Assembly (NCBI GenBank): GCA_937942205.1
Contig: CALDFO010000096.1
Span: 1-10,627 of the forward strand
Source of the DNA: an uncultured Alphaproteobacteria bacterium
Lineage (GTDB): Bacteria > Pseudomonadota > Alphaproteobacteria > Micropepsales > Micropepsaceae
Length of the DNA stretch: 10,627 bases
Reading direction: 5' to 3'
In this document: positions 1 through 7,426 of the stretch, piece after piece
How positions within the stretch are numbered: the first letter of the stretch is position 1
How the letters are laid out: every line of letters begins with the position of its first letter
Notes under the pieces: model-generated
Told to the model about the DNA's origin: nothing
Database searches by the model: none
Seen by the model: only the letters and a program-made list of their open reading frames with translations
Position numbers and translations under genes: made by a program

Positions 1-665
1 TAATGGGCCGTCGCGCCGATCAGCTTGACGCCGCGTTCATGCGCCTGGGTATAGGGATTGGCGCCTTTGAAGCTGGGCAGGAAGCTGTGATGGATGTTGA
101 TGATCCGCCCCAGCCGGTCGCGGCAGAAATCATCCGATAGAATCTGCATATAGCGGGCCAGCACCACCAGATCGACGCGGTGCTGTGTCATCAGGTCGGC
201 CAGCCGGGCTTCCTGCGCCGCCTTGGTGTCGCGGCCGACCGGCAGGTGCACGAAATCCACGCCGCTGGCCGCCGCCACATCCGCGAAATCCCGGTGATTG
301 GAGACGATCAGGGGAATCTCCAGCGGGATGGCCCCGATGCGGGCGCGATACAGCAGATCCACCAGGGCATGGCCGAAGCGGGACACCATGATGACGGCGC
401 GGGTCTTGCGCGCGGCATCGAAGACCTGCGCCTGCATGGCAAATTGCGCGGCGATAGGGGCGAAATCGGCCTGGAGTCGGTCCAGCGTCAGGCCGCCTTC
501 CGACAGGCCATGCACCCGCATGAAGAAGCGGCCATTGCCGCGGTCGCCGAACTGCTGGCTGTCCCGGATGTTGCAGGTCCGCTCGAACAGAAAGCGCGAT
601 ACCTCCGCGACAATGCCGCGGCGGTCGGGGCAGGACAAGGACAGGATGAATTCGGGACAGGCCAT
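1..665 (-). CDS. purU: Formyltetrahydrofolate deformylase PurU (C-terminus cut by window edge)
   Basis: This enzyme hydrolyses 10-formyltetrahydrofolate to formate and tetrahydrofolate in the cytoplasm, supplying formate for PurT-dependent purine synthesis and balancing the one-carbon pool. The visible 221 residues start with an ACT domain (about 1-85) carrying the typical opening LSCPDRRGIVAEVS, followed by the formyltransferase-like domain. There I see VSNH (121-124) and the catalytic stretch INIHHSFLPSFKGANPY (189-205), with N190 and H192 as the expected catalytic pair, then GVKLIGATAH at the edge. Family members are about 280-290 residues, so roughly 60 C-terminal residues, including the catalytic Asp, lie outside the window. 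The start fits the family N-terminus. Its ribosome binding site is weak, and it begins only 14 bases after the topoisomerase stop, so translation is probably coupled. The identification is very secure. Confidence 0.95.
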   Translation of the reverse strand, partial: MACPEFILSLSCPDRRGIVAEVSRFLFERTCNIRDSQQFGDRGNGRFFMRVHGLSEGGLTLDRLQADFAPIAAQFAMQAQVFDAARKTRAVIMVSRFGHALVDLLYRARIGAIPLEIPLIVSNHRDFADVAAASGVDFVHLPVGRDTKAAQEARLADLMTQHRVDLVVLARYMQILSDDFCRDRLGRIINIHHSFLPSFKGANPYTQAHERGVKLIGATAH

Positions 666-679
666 GAATGGGCGCGACC

Positions 680-1723
680 CTACAGCCCAGGCACCTTTCG
701 CAGCAAGGCCAGAACCGACCGCTCCGCCGGGCTCAGGCCGGTCCGGCGTTGGCGTCCCGTGGCGCGCAGCACGAGCGTCCCTTGCAGAAAAGCCTCCACC
801 ACCGCCGGATGGACATAGCATTTGCGGCAGACCGCGACGGTATTGCCCAGCCGCGCCGCCACCTCTGCGATCACGGCCCGGACATTCCGTTTGGACGGCG
901 TCTTGTCCTTGAGGGCATGGAAGGCCAGCGCCGCCTCCACCGTCCCGGCCCAGGTGCGGAAATCCTTGGCCGAGACGTCGCCGCCGCAGACGGCGTGCAG
1001 ATAGGCGTTCACGTCCGAGGAGGATACCGCCTGCACCTTGCCCGCTTCGTCGCGGTATCCGAACAGATGCTGGCCCGGCAATTCCTGGCAGCCCCGCACC
1101 ACCCGGGCCACCCGGCGATCCTGAAGCGCGAGCTGCCAGTCCTTGCCGCTCTTGCCGCGAAAAGTGAAGCGCAGTTCTCCGCCCTTCACCTTCACATGCC
1201 GATTGCGAAGGGTGGTGAGGCCGAAGCTGTCGTTGTTGCGGGCATAGTCCTCGTTGCCGATGCGGATCAGGGTCTGTTCCAGCAGGGTGATGACCACCGC
1301 AATGACTTTCTCGCGCGGCAGGCCAGGCCGCCGCAGGTCGGCGGCCACGCGCCGCCGCAGCCGGGGCAGGCAACGGGCGAATTCCAGCAGCCGGGCATAC
1401 TTGTCGCCGTCGCGCACCGCCGCGAAATCGGGATGATAGCGATATTGCTTGCGCCCGCGCGCGTCATGGCCGGTGGCGCACAGATGCGCCTGCGCAAACG
1501 GGGCGATCCACACATCGGTCCAGGCGGGCGGAATAGCGAGCCGGACGATGCGTTTCAGAGTGCGGGTGTCGCGCAGGACATGGCCGGACGGCGTGCGATA
1601 GGTGAACCGGCCTGGCCGTCCATGCCGGGTGATCCCGGCAACGCGGTCGTCGGAGACATACCGCAACCCGGCGCGGCGGGCGGCTTTGCGGGCATCGTCC
1701 GGGGGCGGTGATTTTCGCGGCAT
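680..1723 (-). CDS. Type IB DNA topoisomerase (poxvirus/bacterial small form)
   Basis: The enzyme relaxes supercoiled DNA without ATP through a 3'-phosphotyrosyl intermediate. The 347-residue protein has the small bacterial TopIB layout: an N-terminal domain (about 20-100, with AGLRYVSDD and IPPAWTDVWI), then the catalytic domain. Catalytic residues can be placed by comparison with the vaccinia enzyme: R154 in IRIGNEDY, K191 in FRGKSGK, R256 in DFRTWAGT and the nucleophile Y303 in CRKCYVHP. The R154-to-K191 spacing of 37 equals that of vaccinia R130 to K167. Where vaccinia has His265, this protein has N294, which I recall as usual in bacterial members. The gene follows the glucuronidase stop by 42 bases and precedes purU by 14 bases, so the three may share a transcript. 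A hairpin lies directly upstream of the start and no clear Shine-Dalgarno is visible. Confidence 0.95.
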   Translation of the reverse strand: MPRKSPPPDDARKAARRAGLRYVSDDRVAGITRHGRPGRFTYRTPSGHVLRDTRTLKRIVRLAIPPAWTDVWIAPFAQAHLCATGHDARGRKQYRYHPDFAAVRDGDKYARLLEFARCLPRLRRRVAADLRRPGLPREKVIAVVITLLEQTLIRIGNEDYARNNDSFGLTTLRNRHVKVKGGELRFTFRGKSGKDWQLALQDRRVARVVRGCQELPGQHLFGYRDEAGKVQAVSSSDVNAYLHAVCGGDVSAKDFRTWAGTVEAALAFHALKDKTPSKRNVRAVIAEVAARLGNTVAVCRKCYVHPAVVEAFLQGTLVLRATGRQRRTGLSPAERSVLALLRKVPGL

Positions 1724-1724
1724 G

Positions 1725-1746
1725 GGCCGGAAGGGAATGTCCGGCC
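1725..1746. other. Inverted repeat immediately upstream of the topoisomerase start
   Basis: GGCCGGA (1725-1731) and TCCGGCC (1740-1746) can pair as a perfect 7-bp GC-rich stem with an 8-base loop. It lies one base upstream of the topoisomerase ATG and about 20 bases past the glucuronidase stop. No run of T follows on either strand, so it does not look like a classic intrinsic terminator. On the minus-strand mRNA it would cover the place where a ribosome binding site should be, so it could damp translation. It could also be chance in such GC-rich DNA. Confidence 0.3.
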
Positions 1747-1765
1747 GCCGCGAAAGTTCCCGCCG

Positions 1766-3886
1766 TCAGGGCGGCGGCGAGGCATAGGCGGGCATGGCCT
1801 GATACACCGCCAGCGGATATTTGGGCGCATAGTCCTTCGGAAAAGGCTGGCCGGAGAATTGCGCGAAATAGGCCAGGCAGGCGTCGCGCCACCAGATCGC
1901 CTCGCGATGCTGGATGGCCAGATAGTCCGATACCTGGGCAAAGCGTTCCGCATCCACGAACCCGCGCATCTTGGCCCAGCCCGCCTGCATCGCCGCCACC
2001 TCATCCACACCCTGGCGGTAGCGCGCCACCATCTGTTCCCACAGGGTGCGGCCCGACGGCATCCGGTGATCCCAGGCCAGGCGATGGAACCACAACAGAT
2101 AATCCTCCGGCGTGGTCGCCACATCGGCGAAACGTTCCGCCAGCGGCGGCTTGTACTGGGCGGTGAAGCCGCTGGCCTTGCGGTCCCAGCCGATGCCGTC
2201 TTTCGTGGCGCGGTGGTAATAGACCGCCTTCCAGTCCTCGCGCGGGCCGATGGCGTCCCAGGGCGCCGGACCCATGTGATGGCCATGCGCCATGATGTGA
2301 TGCAGGCCCAGCGGCGTCATGTAATGCACCACCGCCTCGCGGCTGAGCATCATCATCTCCGTCACCGGGCCGGTGAAGGCCGGATCGGCGGTGAAGGTCT
2401 GGGCCGCCCATTCGGCGGCGACGGCGCGCGGCGAAAGGCCGGGGTCCCAGGCCAGGCGGCCAAAGGCATACCAGTCGGCCTGGTTGAAGATCGAGCCGGA
2501 CCAGTCGGCGTCATTGCCGATATTGGCGACGCCCGCGATGCCGCTGATGCGATGCCCGTCCAGGCTGCCGTCCACGATGCGCGCGATGGTGGAGCCGGGA
2601 CCATGGGCGAAGGTATCGGTCTGCAGCACCTCGGAAAACTGCGCCCCCAGATAGACCAGATGCGTCTTCTGACCCAGATATTCCTTGGTGATCTGCAATT
2701 CCAGCATCAGCGGCGTCTTGGGCATGGCGGCCAGCAGCGGCGAGAAAGGCTCGCGCGGCTGGAAATCCAGCGGCCCGTTCTTGACCTGCAACACCACATT
2801 GTCGCGGAATTGGCCGTCCAGCGGCACGAACTCGCGATAAGCCGCGCCGGCGCGGTCGCGGGCCGGATCGTCGGCATAGACAAAGGCCCGCCACATCACG
2901 ATGCCGCCATGCGGCTTCAGCACATCGGCGATCATATTGGCGCCGTCGGCATGGCTGCGCCGGTAATCCTGCGGGCCGGGCTGGCCCTCGGAATTGGCCT
3001 TCACCAGGAAGCCGCCGAAATCGGGAATGGCGCGGTAGATTTCCGCCGCCTTGTCCGCCCACCAGCGCTTGACCGCCGGGTCCAGCGGGTCGGCGCTTGT
3101 CAGGCCGCCGATCTCGATGGGCGCGCTCCAGCGCACCGACAGGTAGACGCGGATATTCCAGGGCCGCAGCGCATCGGCCACCGCCTTGGCCTTTTCGATA
3201 TAGGCGGGGGTCAGGATGGCGGCCTGGGCGTTGACGTTGTTCAGCACCGTGCCGTTGATGCCGATGGAGGCATTGGCGCGGGCGTAACCGGCGATCAGGC
3301 GCGGCACATGCTCCGGCAGCACCGGCCAGTTCCAGATCGAGGCCCCGGCATAGCCGCGCTCGACCGTGCCATCCAGATTGTCCCAATGGTTGAGCAGGCG
3401 AAGCTGGTTGCGCGGCGCGGACAGGGTGTCGGCCACCGGCTGGCGCGCCTGCACCTGGCGCAGGTAGGCGAACACGCCATACAGCACCCCGGCCTCGTCG
3501 CCGCCCGCGATCACCGTCACGGCATGGCCGTTCAACCTGGCGGCGCGGATGACATAGCCTTCCCGGCCCGGAGCGGGCAGCGCCAGCGGCGCCAGCAGCG
3601 GCGATGCGGCAAGTCCCACCACCAGCGCGCCATCGGCGCTGACCGCCTGCACCTGCGGCGGAGCGGCGCCCAGCATACCGGCAAGACCGCGCTGCAATTC
3701 GCCCCTGGCCGCCGCCAGCATGGGCGAGGCGGCGGGCATCACCCACTGGCTGACGGCATAAGAGGCACGATGTTGCGTTTCGATCGGGCGATAGCGCAGC
3801 CACAGGTCATGGCCGGTTTCGGCTTTTGCCGGACCTGCGAAGAAAACGGACAGGATGACGGCCAGGACCGGCAACAGACGGCGCAT
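1766..3886 (-). CDS. aguA: Secreted GH67 alpha-glucuronidase
   Basis: GH67 enzymes remove (4-O-methyl-)alpha-D-glucuronic acid from the non-reducing terminal xylose of glucurono-xylooligosaccharides, an inverting reaction. The 706-residue protein (family range about 680-730) starts with a signal peptide, MRRLLPVLAVILSVFFAG, with likely cleavage after AKA at residue 22, so it should act in the periplasm or outside. The N-terminal beta domain is followed by the TIM barrel. The catalytic residues are in place: general acid E300 in KANSEGQPGP, and D374 (KNGPLDFQPRE) with E402 (LQITKEYLG). The 28-residue D-to-E spacing equals that of Cellvibrio GlcA67A (D365, E393). I chose the ATG at 3886 because a GGGGGGA Shine-Dalgarno lies 6 bases upstream. 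A GTG five codons earlier would place that site inside the gene. It diverges from the plus-strand sugar-acid block and is the only glycoside hydrolase here. Confidence 0.95.
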   Translation of the reverse strand: MRRLLPVLAVILSVFFAGPAKAETGHDLWLRYRPIETQHRASYAVSQWVMPAASPMLAAARGELQRGLAGMLGAAPPQVQAVSADGALVVGLAASPLLAPLALPAPGREGYVIRAARLNGHAVTVIAGGDEAGVLYGVFAYLRQVQARQPVADTLSAPRNQLRLLNHWDNLDGTVERGYAGASIWNWPVLPEHVPRLIAGYARANASIGINGTVLNNVNAQAAILTPAYIEKAKAVADALRPWNIRVYLSVRWSAPIEIGGLTSADPLDPAVKRWWADKAAEIYRAIPDFGGFLVKANSEGQPGPQDYRRSHADGANMIADVLKPHGGIVMWRAFVYADDPARDRAGAAYREFVPLDGQFRDNVVLQVKNGPLDFQPREPFSPLLAAMPKTPLMLELQITKEYLGQKTHLVYLGAQFSEVLQTDTFAHGPGSTIARIVDGSLDGHRISGIAGVANIGNDADWSGSIFNQADWYAFGRLAWDPGLSPRAVAAEWAAQTFTADPAFTGPVTEMMMLSREAVVHYMTPLGLHHIMAHGHHMGPAPWDAIGPREDWKAVYYHRATKDGIGWDRKASGFTAQYKPPLAERFADVATTPEDYLLWFHRLAWDHRMPSGRTLWEQMVARYRQGVDEVAAMQAGWAKMRGFVDAERFAQVSDYLAIQHREAIWWRDACLAYFAQFSGQPFPKDYAPKYPLAVYQAMPAYASPPP

Positions 3887-3913
3887 GATGTGTCCCCCCA
3901 CACAGGGAAAACA

Positions 3914-4123
3914 CTAAAACCGAACAGGACCGGAAACCAGTATGGGATCAGGAAGCCGCCTGCCCTGCGGCGGCACGGGCGCCGGATCGCCGGGTACCGG
4001 CGGAGTGCCGGGCTGGCCCACCGTCTTCACCGTCTCGATCACCTTTTCGACAAGGCCCTTGGGATCGGGCTTGTCGAGGCCGCTGCCGACATGGTCATCG
4101 GCCTTCTTGCTGAACAGGGGCAT
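3914..4123 (-). CDS. Small hypothetical protein (69 aa)
   Basis: I do not recognise this protein. Support comes from a textbook Shine-Dalgarno (GGAGG, five bases before the ATG), an otherwise empty stretch, and a stop 27 bases before the glucuronidase start on the same strand, so it could lead that operon. The N-terminal part, MPLFSKKADDHVGSG, is charged, followed by a possible amphipathic helix (GLVEKVIETVKTVG, about 23-36). The C-terminal half is rich in Pro and Gly (PGTPPVPGDPAPVPPQG), suggesting disorder. There is no signal peptide, membrane segment or known motif. It may be a real small cytoplasmic protein or a leader ORF whose translation matters more than its product. The proline-rich end could also be an accident of GC-rich DNA. 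Confidence 0.4.
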   Translation of the reverse strand: MPLFSKKADDHVGSGLDKPDPKGLVEKVIETVKTVGQPGTPPVPGDPAPVPPQGRRLPDPILVSGPVRF

Positions 4124-4278
4124 GGACGCCTCCAGGCATCATTCTTCTCCCTGTAAGCGGCCAACCCCATATCCGGGTTCCCGCCCCTGCCGAAAAGAAC
4201 CACCCGACATGGCGGTTGCGCCCGCCCCGCCGATGGTCTGAAATCGCACCGCAAGCCCATCCGGGCGGGGGAGGATTC
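4124..4278. promoter_or_regulatory. Divergent control region between the glucuronidase side and the sugar-acid block
   Basis: This 155-bp non-coding gap separates two divergent transcription units and must hold the start signals for at least one of them. It contains a short dyad, AACCC-N7-GGGTT (4163-4179), which could be an operator half-site pair, but five-base arms are weak evidence in GC-rich DNA. I found no convincing minus-strand promoter. A weak plus-strand candidate is listed separately. No riboswitch or recognisable regulator site was seen. Confidence 0.4.
4216..4244 (+). promoter_or_regulatory. Weak candidate sigma-70 promoter for the five-gene block
   Basis: TTGCGC (4216-4221) and TGAAAT (4239-4244) are separated by exactly 17 bases. 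They match the consensus hexamers at about 3 of 6 and 4 of 6 positions. Transcription would start near 4251, giving a leader of about 28 bases that carries the GGAGG of the first gene. Alphaproteobacterial promoters are often poor matches, so the position supports it more than the sequence does. Confidence 0.25.
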
Positions 4279-5238
4279 ATGAAGGTTGGCGTGTTCACAC
4301 CGCTGCTGTCGGCGCTGCCGCTGGACCAGGTGCTCAAGAAACTGTCGGCGCTGGGGCTGGACACGGTGGAGTTCGGCACCGGCAACTATCCCGGCGACGC
4401 CCATTGCAAGCTGTCTATGCTGGACAATCCGGCGGAGCTTGCGGCGTTCAAGAGCAGGATCGCCGATGCCGGTTTCACCATCAGCGCCCTGTCCAGCCAC
4501 GGCAATCCGCTGCATCCCGATGCCGCCACGGCGCAGAAATTCGCCGAGACCAGCAAGAAGACCATCCTGCTGGCCGAGAAGCTGGGGGTGGACACGGTGA
4601 TCGACTTTTCCGGCTGCCCCGGCGATTCTCCCGGGGCGAAATTCCCCAACTGGGTCACCTGCCCCTGGCCGCCGGAGTATCTGGAAATCCTGGAATGGCA
4701 GTGGGACAAGGTGGTGACGCCCTACTGGAAGGCGCATGGCCGGTTCGCCGCCGATCATGGCGTGAAGATCGGCATCGAGATGCATCCGGGCTTTGTGGTC
4801 TACAATCCCGAAACGATGCTGCGGCTGCGCGCCATCGGCGGCGCGGCGGTGGGCGCCAATCTCGATCCCAGCCATCTGTTCTGGCAGGGCATCGACCCGA
4901 TCCAGGCGGTGCGCCTGCTGGGCGACGCCGTCCACTATGCCCATGCCAAGGACACCCAGCTCTATGCCGCCAACCTGCCCATGACCGGCGTGCTGGACAC
5001 CAAATCCTATCTCAAGGAGCGGGAGCGGAGCTGGATGTTCCGCACCGTCGGCTATGGCCATGGCGCCGAATGGTGGAGCGAATTCATCTCCACCCTGCGG
5101 ATGTACGGCTATGACAAGGTGCTGTCCATCGAGCATGAGGACAGCCTGATGTCGCCCGACGAGGGCCTGACCAAGGCGGCGGCGCTGCTGAACCGGCTGG
5201 TCATCCGCGACACGCCCCAGGCCGCCTGGTGGGTGTGA
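4279..5238 (+). CDS. Sugar phosphate isomerase/epimerase family TIM barrel (xylose isomerase-like)
   Basis: Members of this superfamily (xylose isomerase-like, IolE/IolI-like) isomerise or epimerise sugars and keto-sugars at a divalent metal; the substrate cannot be read from sequence. The 319-residue protein opens with a barrel strand (MKVGVFTPLL) and EFGTGNYPG. Likely metal ligands are E167 (GIEMHPG), D196 and H199 (NLDPSHLFW), H222 (YAHAKD) and E285 (SIEHEDS), spaced as usual for the family. There is no signal peptide, so it is cytoplasmic. I chose the ATG at 4279 because GGAGG sits four bases upstream; an in-frame ATG at 4216 would add a low-complexity N-terminus rich in Pro, Arg and Gly. 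Its stop overlaps the next gene's start by one base (TGATG). This pairing of a TIM barrel with a Gfo/Idh/MocA enzyme is common in pathways that use 3-keto-sugars or inositol, which hints at chemistry on a free sugar or sugar acid. Confidence 0.88.
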   Translation: MKVGVFTPLLSALPLDQVLKKLSALGLDTVEFGTGNYPGDAHCKLSMLDNPAELAAFKSRIADAGFTISALSSHGNPLHPDAATAQKFAETSKKTILLAEKLGVDTVIDFSGCPGDSPGAKFPNWVTCPWPPEYLEILEWQWDKVVTPYWKAHGRFAADHGVKIGIEMHPGFVVYNPETMLRLRAIGGAAVGANLDPSHLFWQGIDPIQAVRLLGDAVHYAHAKDTQLYAANLPMTGVLDTKSYLKERERSWMFRTVGYGHGAEWWSEFISTLRMYGYDKVLSIEHEDSLMSPDEGLTKAAALLNRLVIRDTPQAAWWV

Positions 5239-6395
5239 TGAACCGTATCCGCACTGCCGTGATCGGCACCGGCTTCATGGGCCGGGTGCATCTGGAAGCC
5301 CTGCGCCGGGTGGAGCATGTCGATGTGGTGGAGATCGCCGCCACCAGCGCCGGCAAGGCCCGTGCCGCCGCCGAGGGTTTCAACGTGCTGAACGCCACCG
5401 GCGACTGGCGGGATGTCATCGCCGATCCCTCGATTGACGCGGTGCATATCACCACGCCCAACGACTCGCATTTTCCCATCGCCAAGGCCGCTTTCCTGGC
5501 GGGCAAGCATGTCCTGTGCGAAAAGCCGCTTGCCCTGTCCGTTGCCGAAGCCGCCGAGCTGGTGGCGTTGCAGGCGCAAAAGGGCCTGCGCGGGGCGGTG
5601 AACCACAATCTGCGCGATTACCCGATGGTGCAGCAGATGCGCCGGATGCGCGAGGCGGGCGATTTCGGCGACATCCTGATCGTCCAGGGCACCTATTCCC
5701 AGGACTGGATGCTCTACGAAACCGACTGGAACTGGCGGGTGGACCCGTCGGTGTCCGGTCCCTCGCGGGTGATGGCCGATATCGGCTCGCATTTCTTCGA
5801 CATGGCCGAACATGTGACGGGGCTGCGGGTAACCGCTCTGTGCAGCGATCTGGCCACCTTCTGGCCCACCCGCAAGCAGCCCAAGGCCAGCGGCGAGAGT
5901 TTTTCCGGCAAGCTGGGCACGGGCGGCGACACGGTGGACACCTCCGTGACCACCGAGGATTTCGGCGCCACCCTGTTCCATATGGGCCAAAGCGAAATCA
6001 GCCGGGCGCGCGGCGCGATGACCGCCAGCCAGGTCTCGGCGGGGCGCAAGAACGGACTGGTGCTGGAAATCTACGGCACCAAAGGCGGGGCAAGCTGGCG
6101 GCAGGAACGGCCGGAGGAATTGTGGCTGGGCCATCGCGACGCGCCCAACCAACTGCTGCTGAAAGACCCGGCGCTGATGGACGCCAAGGCGCGGGGTTTC
6201 GCCGATTTCCCCGGCGGCCATGCCGAGGGCTATCCCGACACCCACAAGCACCTGTTCCAGCGCTTTTATGACTCCATCCGCGATCCCGGCCTGACACCGG
6301 ATTATCCGCAGATGGCGGACGGCTTACGCCAACTCGTCATCCTGGACGCCGAACTGGCCAGTCACAAGAATCGCGGCTGGGTCGAGCTGGCATGA
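5238..6395 (+). CDS. Gfo/Idh/MocA family NAD(P)-dependent oxidoreductase
   Basis: Enzymes of this family oxidise or reduce hydroxyl/keto groups of sugars, sugar acids or inositols with NAD(P). The 385-residue protein has an N-terminal Rossmann fold with VIGTGFMG (8-15), the mid-strand ITTPNDSH (71-78), and the family signature EKP at 95-97, whose lysine is the usual catalytic residue. The C-terminal alpha/beta domain contains DIGSHFFD (181-188), where D181 and H185 match the common D-x-x-x-H catalytic pair. There is no export signal, so it is cytoplasmic, unlike many Tat-exported relatives. The ATG at 5238 shares its A with the upstream stop; a GTG three codons earlier is possible but would overlap the previous gene further. 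The next gene starts inside its last codons. It probably works on the same substrate as the preceding TIM barrel; that substrate is unknown. Confidence 0.9.
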   Translation: MNRIRTAVIGTGFMGRVHLEALRRVEHVDVVEIAATSAGKARAAAEGFNVLNATGDWRDVIADPSIDAVHITTPNDSHFPIAKAAFLAGKHVLCEKPLALSVAEAAELVALQAQKGLRGAVNHNLRDYPMVQQMRRMREAGDFGDILIVQGTYSQDWMLYETDWNWRVDPSVSGPSRVMADIGSHFFDMAEHVTGLRVTALCSDLATFWPTRKQPKASGESFSGKLGTGGDTVDTSVTTEDFGATLFHMGQSEISRARGAMTASQVSAGRKNGLVLEIYGTKGGASWRQERPEELWLGHRDAPNQLLLKDPALMDAKARGFADFPGGHAEGYPDTHKHLFQRFYDSIRDPGLTPDYPQMADGLRQLVILDAELASHKNRGWVELA

Positions 6396-7381
6396 AACGG
6401 CTGCTGCTTGCCGCCATCCTGCTGCTGGGCGGCGGCGGGACCGTTTTGGCCTTCGACTATCCCGACTGGGCCTATGGCATCCGCCCCGCCGAACCGGCCA
6501 TGCCCGATGATGGCACCGTCTTCACCCTGCCCGGCTCGGACGGCCGCTTCACCCGCAGCCAAGTGTTTGGCCGCGCTCCCGACGGCGGCCGCATCGCCCC
6601 CGCCGACTGGTATCCGCAGGACCATCCCGCCATGCCCAAACTGGTGGCGGAAGGGGACATTGCGCGCGGCATCGCCGCCTGCGCCGTCTGCCATTATCCC
6701 AACGGCAAGGGGCGGCCGCAGAATGCGGCGCTGGCCGGACTGCCCGCCGCCTATATGCTGCGCCAGTTGCAGGAGATGAAGGCGGGCCGACGCCACAGCG
6801 CCGAGCCGCGCAAGAAGAATGTCGGCCAGATGCTGGACTATGCCAGGGCGCTGACCGAGGCCGAGATGGCCCAGATCGCCGCCTATTATGCCGCCCTGCC
6901 GCTGGTGCCCCGGCTGCGGGTGGTGGAGACCGCGACCGTTCCGAAGATGAAAAGCGCCGAAGGCATGTGGCTGCCGCTGGAAGGCGGCGGCGACGAACCG
7001 ATCGGCACGCGCATCGTCGAGACGCCGGAGGATGTGGCGCGTGAACTGATCCGCGACCCCCGCGCCGGATTCATCGCCTATGCCCCGCCCGGATCGGTGG
7101 AAAAGGGCAAGGCGCTGGTAACGACCGGCAAGACCGTGGATGGCGCCAGCCGGACCATGGCCTGCGCCGTCTGCCATGGCCCGGACCTGGCGGGCACCCG
7201 AACCGTGCCCGGCATCGCCGCCCGCTCGCCCAGCCATATGGCGCGCCAGCTGTACGACTTCCACCAAGGGGCGCGGCGCGGCGCGGGCGCCTTCCAGATG
7301 ATGCCGGTGGTGGCGAACCTGAACGCGGACGATGTGGTGGCGATCACCGCCTATCTGGCGTCCCTGCCGCCCCCGCGTTAG
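6392..7381 (+). CDS. Exported di-haem cytochrome c
   Basis: This is a periplasmic electron carrier with two class I cytochrome c domains. The 329-residue precursor starts with a signal peptide, MKRLLLAAILLLGGGGTVLA, with likely cleavage before FDYPDW; there is no lipobox cysteine. Haem-binding motifs are C97-A-V-C100-H101 and C258-A-V-C261-H262. Probable axial methionines are M146 (VGQMLDY) for the first haem and M303 or M304 (QMMPVV) for the second. Residues 21-90 form an extension with WYPQDHPAMP, which I recall from sphingomonad and related cytochromes. It overlaps the oxidoreductase by four bases (ATGA), so translation is coupled. Such cytochromes usually take electrons from a periplasmic dehydrogenase (flavin GMC or PQQ type) and pass them to the respiratory chain, yet no such enzyme is encoded here. 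The cytoplasmic Gfo/Idh/MocA neighbour would not normally be its partner. Confidence 0.92.
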   Translation: MKRLLLAAILLLGGGGTVLAFDYPDWAYGIRPAEPAMPDDGTVFTLPGSDGRFTRSQVFGRAPDGGRIAPADWYPQDHPAMPKLVAEGDIARGIAACAVCHYPNGKGRPQNAALAGLPAAYMLRQLQEMKAGRRHSAEPRKKNVGQMLDYARALTEAEMAQIAAYYAALPLVPRLRVVETATVPKMKSAEGMWLPLEGGGDEPIGTRIVETPEDVARELIRDPRAGFIAYAPPGSVEKGKALVTTGKTVDGASRTMACAVCHGPDLAGTRTVPGIAARSPSHMARQLYDFHQGARRGAGAFQMMPVVANLNADDVVAITAYLASLPPPR

Positions 7382-7394
7382 CATTCCTCCAAAA

Positions 7395-7410
7395 GGCCGA
7401 CCAGACGGCC
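7395..7410. other. Small hairpin in the cytochrome-lactonase gap
   Basis: GGCCG (7395-7399) pairs with CGGCC (7406-7410) around a six-base loop, inside the only gap of more than 40 bases within the first four genes of the block. No T-run follows, so it is unlikely to end transcription. It might tune relative expression or protect an mRNA end. A five-base stem can easily be chance here. Confidence 0.2.
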
Positions 7411-7426
7411 AGCCGGGGAAAATGCC

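Noticed and set aside
668..1711. A plus-strand frame of 347 codons opposite the type IB topoisomerase.
   Set aside because: The minus-strand reading contains the full active site of a type IB topoisomerase; the plus-strand reading shows no motif.
1859..4156. An open frame of 765 codons on the plus strand, antisense to the glucuronidase.
   Set aside because: It mirrors the GH67 gene, has low-complexity composition and no recognisable fold. GH67 on the other strand has all catalytic residues and a signal peptide.
4216..4278. An N-terminal extension of the TIM-barrel gene from an upstream in-frame ATG.
   Set aside because: The extension is low-complexity (RPPRRW, HPGGGG), no ribosome binding site was evident, and the GGAGG at 4270-4274 fits the ATG at 4279.
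4039..6251. Two long minus-strand frames (365 and 380 codons) opposite the TIM-barrel and oxidoreductase genes.
   Set aside because: Both are shadows with the same His/Gln/Gly-rich antisense composition; the plus-strand genes carry the family motifs and overlapping start-stop junctions.
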